Below, one piece after another: positions 1-4,761 of a stretch of 5,578 nt of DNA. The notes below the pieces were generated by a model that saw only the letters and a program-made list of their open reading frames with translations, was not told the DNA's origin and did not search any database. The stretch covers positions 1-5,578 of the forward strand of contig JAGOOL010000038.1 of the NCBI GenBank assembly GCA_017992485.1, in the 5' to 3' direction. Position numbers and translations under genes: made by a program. Positions within the stretch are counted from its first letter, which is position 1; each line of letters opens with the position of its first letter. Source of the DNA: Minisyncoccota bacterium (GTDB taxonomy: Bacteria; Patescibacteriota; Minisyncoccia; Phycocordibacterales; UBA9973).

Positions 1-125
1 TCAAAGAACTCGAAGGTAAGATCTCAGCAGTTGATACAGATCGCGGCAAGGTTCGTGTTCTTGTTTCAATGTTCGGCCGCGAAACTCCGGTTGAGCTCGA
101 CTTCTTGCAGGTTAAGAAGCTCTAA
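1..125 (+). CDS. nusG: Transcription termination/antitermination factor NusG, C-terminal end (partial)
   Basis: This is the last 40 codons of a gene cut by the left edge, read in the frame starting at base 3 and ending in TAA at 123-125. The residues form the KOW domain of NusG: a G-K-I-S-A-V-D segment, then R-G-K-V-R-V-L-V-S, then the family hallmark M-F-G-R-E-T-P-V-E-L-D-F and a final Q-V-K-K-L. NusG binds RNA polymerase through its missing N-terminal domain, and its KOW domain contacts NusE/S10 or Rho. nusG followed by rplK is the classic bacterial order, which supports the call. The gene appears separated transcriptionally from rplK, because a promoter lies between them. Confidence 0.93.
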   Translation, partial: KELEGKISAVDTDRGKVRVLVSMFGRETPVELDFLQVKKL

Positions 126-135
126 AAATGCTTTT

Positions 136-153
136 CCTGCCGAAATCGGCAGG
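136..153. other. Perfect GC-rich hairpin after nusG
   Basis: CCTGCCG and CGGCAGG form a 7-bp perfect stem around a 4-nt AAAT loop, starting 11 nt after the nusG stop. No T-run follows on the plus strand, so it is not a textbook intrinsic terminator. On the minus strand only a short T-rich stretch follows. It ends 2 nt before the -35 box of the rplK promoter. It could protect the nusG mRNA 3' end, weakly terminate, or be a protein-binding palindrome; the sequence does not decide. Confidence 0.5.
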
Positions 154-155
154 AA

Positions 156-184
156 TTGACGGGAAGCCCAATTTCGGGTACTAT
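156..184 (+). promoter_or_regulatory. Sigma70-type promoter of rplK
   Basis: TTGACG at 156-161 and TACTAT at 179-184 are separated by exactly 17 nt, each one mismatch from the sigma70 consensus. Transcription would start near 191, giving a leader of about 50 nt before the rplK ATG at 242. The fit in both boxes and spacing is the best in the window, as expected for a ribosomal protein gene. No transcript data are available. Confidence 0.65.
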
Positions 185-201
185 CCAAATGCTTCAAGGT
201 T

Positions 202-222
202 TACGTTTTCCTTTAAAACGTA
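202..222 (+). promoter_or_regulatory. Hairpin in the rplK 5' leader
   Basis: TACGTTTT and AAAACGTA form a perfect 8-bp stem around a CCTTT loop inside the predicted rplK leader, ending 19 nt before the start codon. In Escherichia coli the L11 operon leader is the binding site for the repressor protein L1, so a structured leader here could be a feedback element. The stem is mostly A-U and does not visibly match the known L1 target, so the role is only a suggestion. Confidence 0.35.
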
Positions 223-241
223 GCAATTTTCAATCAATTAT

Positions 242-667
242 ATGGCTAAAAAAATCATCAAAAACGTAAAGGTTTTGGCGCCAGCGGGTCGTGCGACCCC
301 AGCGCCACCACTTGGACCTGCTCTCGGTCAGGCCGGTGTTAACATTGGCGATTTCGTCCAAAAGTTCAACGCCGCTAGTCAGGAATGGATCGGTGAGACT
401 GTCGGCGTCAAGATCTTTGTTTACGAAGACCGAACGTACGACTTTGTCGTCAAGACTCCAATCACTTCAGCACTCATCTTTAAGGCTGCAGGCATTGCGA
501 AGGGTTCAGGTAAACCAAACATCTCAAAGGTGGGCAAGATCACTCGTGCTCAGGTTCGAGAAATCGCAGAGAAAAAAATCCGCGACCTCAACGCTAACGA
601 TATCGAAGCTGCAATGAAGATCGTCGAAGGTACGGCGAGAAATGCAGGTGTCACGATCGTTGACTAA
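242..667 (+). CDS. rplK: 50S ribosomal protein L11 (uL11)
   Basis: The 141 residues match the usual bacterial uL11 length. uL11 builds the base of the stalk at the GTPase-associated centre of the large subunit, binding 23S rRNA through its C-terminal domain. The N-terminal domain carries the proline-rich helix and loop PAPPLGPALGQAGVNI at residues 20-35. The C-terminal domain carries GSGKPNISKVGKIT, then a VREIAEKK helix, DLNA, and the closing GTAR signature. That signature reads GTARNAG here, where many bacteria have GTARSMG. The ATG at 242 gives the canonical MAKK start. There is no Shine-Dalgarno sequence upstream (AT-rich CAATCAATTAT). The gene has its own promoter upstream and is closed at once by a strong terminator, so it looks monocistronic. 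rplA, its usual partner, is absent here. Confidence 0.98.
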   Translation: MAKKIIKNVKVLAPAGRATPAPPLGPALGQAGVNIGDFVQKFNAASQEWIGETVGVKIFVYEDRTYDFVVKTPITSALIFKAAGIAKGSGKPNISKVGKITRAQVREIAEKKIRDLNANDIEAAMKIVEGTARNAGVTIVD

Positions 668-686
668 TACTCAAGCACTCAAATAA

Positions 687-720
687 AAAAGCAGTCACCG
701 CAAGGTGGCTGCTTTTGTTT
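687..720. terminator. Intrinsic terminator shared by convergent genes
   Basis: GCAGTCACC (691-699) pairs with GGTGGCTGC (704-712) through one G-U wobble, closing a GCAA tetraloop of the GNRA type. Flanking A and T runs extend the stem, and TTTTGTTT follows on the plus strand, 20-50 nt after the rplK stop. On the minus strand the stem has one C-A mismatch but is followed by TTTTTTATTT. It lies about 20 nt beyond the stop of the opposing gene, so it probably ends transcripts from both sides. Confidence 0.85.
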
Positions 721-735
721 GTTCTGATTCTCGCG

Positions 736-1329
736 CTAGGCTTCTATCGTTTTGCGTTCAGAAAGACGAACGAGCATGAATGTGCAGAAATTGATCGTGT
801 CGTAATAGTGATTTTTCAGCGTATCAGTTTTAAGCATGGCATCCATATCAACATAGCTTTTATCTCTGAAAGCTTGCCAGAGCGTGTTTACTCGCGAGAT
901 ACCCATTCCAGACATAGAGCCAATCGGAATCAGTCTCCAAATTCTCCAGCGCGGTTGGAATTTGGTAACCATACGCTCCTTTGCTTCCTTGAGATGAAGG
1001 TTGTGATTCTTCTTGATTTTTTCTTCGGTTAGGATATTTGATAGATCTCCGGGAAATTCAAGCTGCAATAAGGCTATAACACATTCATTAATTGATTTCC
1101 GAAATTTTCGAGCATAGGTTGCTGATTCAGTCTGGTGGACTTTCTCCAGCTCCTTAGCCTCGATGAGGTTTTGATGCATACGCCTGATAATAGTCATCTC
1201 GTCAGCATTCTTGAAAACTTGTTCATAGGCTCCATATTTCTCTTGAAATAGGGAAATACATGAGCCGTTGATCTCGTCGATCAGCTGGAGGGTGGCTTCG
1301 TTCGAGGCCCCATTTTCGTCTTTTTCCAT
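736..1329 (-). CDS. Hypothetical protein, 197 residues, family not recognised
   Basis: I do not recognise a family. The protein looks soluble and largely helical. Residues 1-85 are rich in E, K, Q and N. Residues about 102-124 are basic and charged. A short tryptophan-rich stretch, R-W-R-I-W-R-L-I-P at 127-135, leads into a glycine/serine turn (GSMSGMG, 137-143), and a mixed helical tail follows. No signal peptide, membrane helix, cysteine cluster or nucleotide-binding motif is visible. The case for a real gene is a long open frame between a well-formed promoter (18 nt before the ATG) and a terminator just past its TAG stop. It is the last of three minus-strand genes but probably has its own transcript. 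There is no Shine-Dalgarno sequence. The overlapping plus-strand frame at 715-1032 starts inside the terminator and is taken as a shadow. Confidence 0.75.
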   Translation of the reverse strand: MEKDENGASNEATLQLIDEINGSCISLFQEKYGAYEQVFKNADEMTIIRRMHQNLIEAKELEKVHQTESATYARKFRKSINECVIALLQLEFPGDLSNILTEEKIKKNHNLHLKEAKERMVTKFQPRWRIWRLIPIGSMSGMGISRVNTLWQAFRDKSYVDMDAMLKTDTLKNHYYDTINFCTFMLVRLSERKTIEA

Positions 1330-1353
1330 TGTCTAAGGATTTTAGTTTTACTT

Positions 1354-1382
1354 AGAGTATGCGGAAATGCGATTCACGTCAA
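1354..1382 (-). promoter_or_regulatory. Sigma70-type promoter of the hypothetical gene
   Basis: Reading the minus strand, TTGACG (1382-1377) and TACTCT (1359-1354) are separated by 17 nt. Transcription would start near 1347, about 18 nt before the ATG at 1329. The -35 box is the same TTGACG, with the same spacer length, as in the rplK promoter. It begins only 6 nt past the stop codon of the upstream kinase-like gene, so the unknown gene can be expressed independently. Confidence 0.55.
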
Positions 1383-1388
1383 TGGAAA

Positions 1389-1970
1389 CTATTTTTCAGA
1401 ATGTTGTGCGAGTAGGGTTGCAATGAGCGTATCGGTTTTAGTGAGCAGTTCTTCGATGGTGCCATTGTTTTCGATTGTGTAATCAGCTTTTGCGACGAGA
1501 TTATTGATTTGGTTTTCCGACTCAGCATTGTCGAGTACTTGAAATTGTTCAGGCGTGACGTCGCTATCACTTTTTTCACGATTACGATTTCGCATAGATT
1601 GGTAGCGTTGCTCATCATCTCTTGTTAACGCAACAATAATAAGTGAGCCAGTAGGGAAGGCTTCGATATCAGCCGGTCGGCGAATCGGATCGAGGATAAT
1701 CATCGACTCGGGGCGCGCGAGTGACTGACCTTTTATCATGATTGAAAATGCATCTTCGCCAAATTGTGTTCGAACAGCGAGCGATATTTTTTGGAGATTT
1801 GCTCGAGTGACGTCTTGGTGGAGGACTCGAAGTATTTCGCGCATGGGATCAGAAAAACTGAGTACTGCCGCGCCATACGTTTTTGCTAAGTGGTCCGAGA
1901 TCGTGCCTTTGCCGGCGCAGATGCGACCGACGAGACCGATGATGATTTTTGATTCAGGATTATTTTCCAT
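1389..1970 (-). CDS. P-loop nucleotide-kinase-like protein (dNMP kinase / dephospho-CoA kinase-like / UPF0200-like)
   Basis: The 193-residue protein has the fold order of a small nucleoside-monophosphate-type kinase. A phosphate-binding loop GRICAGKGT lies at residues 15-23, with GKGT as in adenylate kinases. An acceptor-side segment SFSDPMREIL at 38-47 resembles the FADPLK-type segment of phage deoxynucleotide kinases. A Walker-B-like IILD is at 91-94, then IRRPADIEAF. An arginine-rich lid (R117 to R131) follows, and a tail ADYTIENNGTIEEL (162-175) is like UPF0200 and dephospho-CoA kinase relatives. The natural substrate cannot be assigned. Its place 33 nt behind a dCMP deaminase, and beside a dUTPase, suggests a deoxynucleotide such as dTMP, which is inference. 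CoaE is the main alternative. No Shine-Dalgarno sequence precedes the ATG; the upstream gap is very AT-rich. It is likely cotranscribed with the deaminase. Confidence 0.88.
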   Translation of the reverse strand: MENNPESKIIIGLVGRICAGKGTISDHLAKTYGAAVLSFSDPMREILRVLHQDVTRANLQKISLAVRTQFGEDAFSIMIKGQSLARPESMIILDPIRRPADIEAFPTGSLIIVALTRDDEQRYQSMRNRNREKSDSDVTPEQFQVLDNAESENQINNLVAKADYTIENNGTIEELLTKTDTLIATLLAQHSEK

Positions 1971-2003
1971 TTTATTTAAATTTTATTTTCTACAGGCGTG
2001 TAA

Positions 2004-2522
2004 TTATTTTGTGTACTCCATCTCACTGCCATCCAAAAAACTGAGTTCAATGCCCGCTGTGACAAACATTGCTTCTGATTCTTTACCTCGCTGATACCTT
2101 TTTTCGCAAACAACACGACTGATGCCGGCAGTAATAATCATTTTGGCGCAGGTCGCACACGGTGTCATCGTGCAGTAGAGCGTTCCGGCATTGATTGCTA
2201 CACCAAACTTTGCGGCTTGAACAATAGCGTTTTGCTCAGCGTGTGTCGTACGTTGGCAGTGCTCGCTAACGGAGCCATCTTCGTGAGTAATTGTTTTCAT
2301 TTGGTGACCGACTTCGTCGCAGTGTGGCAAACCTTTTGGTGCGCCGACGTAACCTGTAACGAGAATCTGTTTGTCACGAGTAATGACACAGCCGGAGCGA
2401 CCACGGTCGCACGTTGCTCGGAGTGCAACAGTTTTTGTTATTTCCATAAAGTAGTCGTCCCAACTTGGTCGGGCGTGCGCACTAGATGCGTGCGAAGTAT
2501 CTGTGTGTGAGTTGCTTTCCAT
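2004..2522 (-). CDS. Deoxycytidylate (dCMP) deaminase family protein
   Basis: It is expected to deaminate dCMP to dUMP, feeding dTMP synthesis in the cytoplasm. The zinc site is intact: H94-A-E96, with Glu96 the proton shuttle, and P121-C122-A-T-C125. The typical dCMP deaminase entry W-D-D-Y-F-M-E at 21-27 and G-L-P-H-C-D-E at 64-70 separate it from cytidine deaminases and tRNA adenosine deaminases. The motif usually reading GYNG, linked in the family to dCTP/dTTP allostery, is G57-Y-V-G here, so regulation may differ. Residues 1-18 are an extra Ser/His/Ala-rich tail before the conserved domain. The start at 2522 fits an extended -10 element 6 nt upstream and the first in-frame alternative is Met26, inside the domain. 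It heads a minus-strand unit and is divergent from dUTPase. The length of 172 residues is normal for the family. Confidence 0.93.
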   Translation of the reverse strand: MESNSHTDTSHASSAHARPSWDDYFMEITKTVALRATCDRGRSGCVITRDKQILVTGYVGAPKGLPHCDEVGHQMKTITHEDGSVSEHCQRTTHAEQNAIVQAAKFGVAINAGTLYCTMTPCATCAKMIITAGISRVVCEKRYQRGKESEAMFVTAGIELSFLDGSEMEYTK

Positions 2523-2528
2523 AGAGCG

Positions 2529-2537
2529 AGTATAGCA
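2529..2537 (-). promoter_or_regulatory. Extended -10 promoter of the dCMP deaminase gene
   Basis: On the minus strand TGC is followed directly by TATACT (2534-2529), an extended -10 with five of six consensus bases. No convincing -35 box lies 16-18 nt upstream. The -10 ends 6 nt before the ATG at 2522, so the start site should fall on or next to the start codon and the mRNA should be leaderless. Confidence 0.6.
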
Positions 2538-2551
2538 AAACGTGAGTCATA

Positions 2552-2560
2552 TGCTACTAT
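2552..2560 (+). promoter_or_regulatory. Extended -10 promoter of the dUTPase gene
   Basis: TGC followed by TACTAT (2555-2560) forms an extended -10 ending 6 nt before the GTG at 2567, again predicting a leaderless mRNA. No good -35 box is present; the -35 position (about 2532-2537) overlaps the -10 of the divergent deaminase promoter. The same nine bases recur at 4746-4754 before the DUF4349 gene. Confidence 0.6.
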
Positions 2561-2566
2561 AACCGC

Positions 2567-2986
2567 GTGGAAATAAAGGTTAAAAAATTGAACCCTGAGG
2601 CTGTCATCCCGAGCTATGCTCATCCTGGAGACGTTGGTTTGGACGTCCGTAGCCTTGAGACGGTGACTATTCCGCCAGGCGGACACCATATTTTTGACCT
2701 TGGTTTTGCGCTCGAATTTCCACATGGTTATGCCGCAATCATGAAAGATAAAAGTAGTCTTTCAAAAGCCGGCCTACATGTCATGGGTGGTGTATTCGAT
2801 GCCGGCTATAGAGGAGAATACAATGTTCACCTCGTCAATCTCTCTGATTCACCATATACTATTGAGGCAGGGAACAAGGTCGCTCAGATCATTATCTATG
2901 TGGTTGCGATCGCTGACATTACTGAAACTACAGAATTAACTGACAGCTCCCGTGGTGAAGGTCGCTATGGAAGCACAGGGAAATAA
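2567..2986 (+). CDS. dut: dUTP diphosphatase (trimeric dUTPase)
   Basis: It hydrolyses dUTP to dUMP and pyrophosphate, keeping uracil out of DNA and supplying dUMP for dTMP synthesis. All five motifs of the homotrimeric family are in order: motif 1 PGDVGLDVRS (20-29), motif 2 DKSSLSKAG (61-69), motif 3 GVFDAGYRGE (75-84, with catalytic Asp78 and the uracil-stacking Tyr81), motif 4 NKVAQIII (103-110), and motif 5 RGEGRYGSTG (129-138), the C-terminal arm over the active site. Motif 2 has Lys62 where Arg is most common, and motif 5 has R-Y where G-F is usual. The length of 139 residues is normal. GTG at 2567 is chosen because the protein begins with the expected beta strand and a promoter ends 6 nt upstream. 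Relatedness to dCTP deaminases exists but the motifs fit dUTPase better. argS follows after 35 nt. Confidence 0.95.
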   Translation: MEIKVKKLNPEAVIPSYAHPGDVGLDVRSLETVTIPPGGHHIFDLGFALEFPHGYAAIMKDKSSLSKAGLHVMGGVFDAGYRGEYNVHLVNLSDSPYTIEAGNKVAQIIIYVVAIADITETTELTDSSRGEGRYGSTGK

Positions 2987-3021
2987 ATTCTCCATCAACT
3001 TTTTCTCAAGATTTTTAATAT

Positions 3022-4734
3022 ATGAAAGAAAAACTCCAAACATATTTAGGTGAAATAATGCTCAAATGCGGCTACATGGTTGGTAAACCTGAAGTTGTTT
3101 ACCCGAAAGAAGCCGGCCACGCTGACTACATGTCATCGACGACACTTGCCATAGCTAAACAGTATGGCAAATCTCCGAAGGTTATGGCCGATACTATCGT
3201 TGAAGAAATGCGCAAAGACCTGCCGCCATATATAGAGTCAGTTGATGTCGCCGGTCCGGGATTTATCAATTTCCATTTATCTCGCGAATACTATACGGGT
3301 ATTTTGGAATTCATTCTCCGCGATGGAGAACGCTACGGCAAGAGCGATATTTTTGAAACAAAAAAAGTTGTCGTCGAATACACACAACCGAATCCGTTCA
3401 AGCCTTTTCATATTGGTCACCTCCTATCGAATGCGATCGGAGAATCAATCGCGCGACTTGTAGATTTTCATGGCGGAGAAGTTGTTCGCGCGAACTACCA
3501 AGGCGACATTGGTCCACATATTGCGCAGGCGATTTACGGAATTATGAAGCGCGGTGTTGGTATCGTCGGGAAAAATACGAGCGATAAAGCCCTCTATATC
3601 GGTGAGTGTTATGCATACGGCAATAGTTTGTATGTTTCTGACCCGGCTGCAAAAATCGAGGTTGATGAAATGAATAAAAAACTCTATGCAGGTGATCCGG
3701 CCTTTAAAGAGATTTATGATGAAGGTCGCAAAATTACACTTGAAGCCTTTGAAGAAATTTACAAAGTTCTCGGTACAAAGTTCGATCGTTACTATTTTGA
3801 ATCTGAGCTTGCTCCAAAAGGTGTCGCACTCGTCAAAGAATTTATGACGAAAGGTGTTTTCGAAGAATCTGAAGGTGCAATTATTTTCCGTGCTGAACGT
3901 TTTAATCCAAAACTCCATACTCGCGTGTTTATTACGAGTAGCGGTTTGCCGCTCTACGACGCCAAAGAACTTGCGCTTACTGTAGAGAAATTCACTGAGC
4001 TTGAGCCGGACCTCTGTATTGTGACAACTGCAATTGAACAAAAAGAGTATATGTCTGTTGTTACGGAGGCTATTCGCCAAATGTTTCCGCGAGAAGGTTA
4101 TGCGAACAGAATGGAAAACGTCACACACGGTATGATGCGTTTTGCTTCTGGCAAGATGTCGTCACGTCGCGGTAATGTTGTCACCGGCGAATCGCTCATT
4201 CGTGATGCAAAGGAAGCGATCATGGAAATCATCAAGGATCGTGATTTTACCGATACTGAAAAGAGGGAAGTTGCTGAAGCTGTCGGTGTTGCTGCAATCA
4301 AATATTCAATTCTCCGCTCAGGTCTTGGCAACGATATTATTTTTGATTTTGATAAATCGATTTCGTTTGAAGGTGACTCAGGTCCATACCTCCAGTATGC
4401 AGCGACTCGTGCGCGTGCGATTTGTCGCAAGGCTGAAGAGGGCGGCGTGAAATCAAGTTTGAAAGTACCGACTGATTCAACGATTGCTGTCGAGCGTATT
4501 CTTGAGCGTTTTCCATCTGTTGCCTATCGCGCAATGGAAGAACGCGAGCCGCACTACATCGCAACATACCTCATGGAGCTTTCCGGCTGTTTCAACAATT
4601 TTTACGCCAGAGAACATATTATTGATGCGAACGACCCAACGAGTCCATACAAAGTAGCCGTCGCAGGTGCTGTTGCTGTTGTCATGATCAAAGGACTCCA
4701 CCTTCTTGGCATCAAAATCCCGGAAAAGATGTAA
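3022..4734 (+). CDS. argS: Arginine--tRNA ligase (class I)
   Basis: It charges tRNA-Arg with arginine using ATP. The 570 residues fit the family. Residues about 1-90 form the N-terminal additional domain that contacts the tRNA D-loop (KVMADTIVEEM, then AGPGFINFHLS at 77-87). The class I catalytic domain begins with EYTQPNPFKPFHIGH, whose HIGH motif is residues 130-133. ANYQGDIGPH lies at 157-166. The KMSKS-equivalent reads K378-M-S-S-R-R-G. The helical anticodon-binding (DALR-type) domain runs from about GPYLQYAATRARAI (454-467) to the characteristic end LLGIKIPEKM. The ATG lies 35 nt after dut with no Shine-Dalgarno sequence, and no terminator lies between, so cotranscription with dut is likely. 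No terminator is visible after the TAA either. Long antisense frames inside it are shadows. Confidence 0.98.
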   Translation: MKEKLQTYLGEIMLKCGYMVGKPEVVYPKEAGHADYMSSTTLAIAKQYGKSPKVMADTIVEEMRKDLPPYIESVDVAGPGFINFHLSREYYTGILEFILRDGERYGKSDIFETKKVVVEYTQPNPFKPFHIGHLLSNAIGESIARLVDFHGGEVVRANYQGDIGPHIAQAIYGIMKRGVGIVGKNTSDKALYIGECYAYGNSLYVSDPAAKIEVDEMNKKLYAGDPAFKEIYDEGRKITLEAFEEIYKVLGTKFDRYYFESELAPKGVALVKEFMTKGVFEESEGAIIFRAERFNPKLHTRVFITSSGLPLYDAKELALTVEKFTELEPDLCIVTTAIEQKEYMSVVTEAIRQMFPREGYANRMENVTHGMMRFASGKMSSRRGNVVTGESLIRDAKEAIMEIIKDRDFTDTEKREVAEAVGVAAIKYSILRSGLGNDIIFDFDKSISFEGDSGPYLQYAATRARAICRKAEEGGVKSSLKVPTDSTIAVERILERFPSVAYRAMEEREPHYIATYLMELSGCFNNFYAREHIIDANDPTSPYKVAVAGAVAVVMIKGLHLLGIKIPEKM

Positions 4735-4745
4735 TTTCTCTCCTG

Positions 4746-4754
4746 TGCTACTAT
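4746..4754 (+). promoter_or_regulatory. Extended -10 promoter of the DUF4349-like gene
   Basis: TGC followed by TACTAT (4749-4754) repeats exactly the nine bases found before dut. It ends 7 nt before the ATG at 4762, so the transcript should start at or within a base or two of the start codon. There is no -35 match at the expected distance, where the argS 3' end lies. Confidence 0.6.
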
Positions 4755-4761
4755 TGGTAGT

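Noticed and set aside
136..153. Hairpin after nusG as an intrinsic terminator
   Set aside because: The stem is good but AATTGACGGG follows it instead of a T-tract, so I list it only as a hairpin of unknown role.
715..1032. Plus-strand open frame of 105 codons opposite the hypothetical gene
   Set aside because: It begins inside the rplK terminator, has no promoter, and gives a composition (F, R, H rich) typical of an antisense shadow. The minus-strand frame is longer and has a promoter and terminator.
2987..3021. Separate promoter for argS, from TAATAT at 3016-3021
   Set aside because: The hexamer touches the ATG, so a start site would fall inside the coding region, and no -35 or TG extension is present. 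Cotranscription with dut is simpler.
3445..4128. Minus-strand open frame of 227 codons inside argS
   Set aside because: It lies wholly within a clear argS. Its Cys/Phe/Asn-rich product looks like a reverse reading of codon-biased sequence, with no recognisable motif.
123..4734. Possible TGA recoding, since all seven visible stops are TAA or TAG
   Set aside because: Every gene is full length and well conserved under the standard code, with no in-frame TGA needing to be read through. Seven stops are too few to infer loss of TGA as stop.
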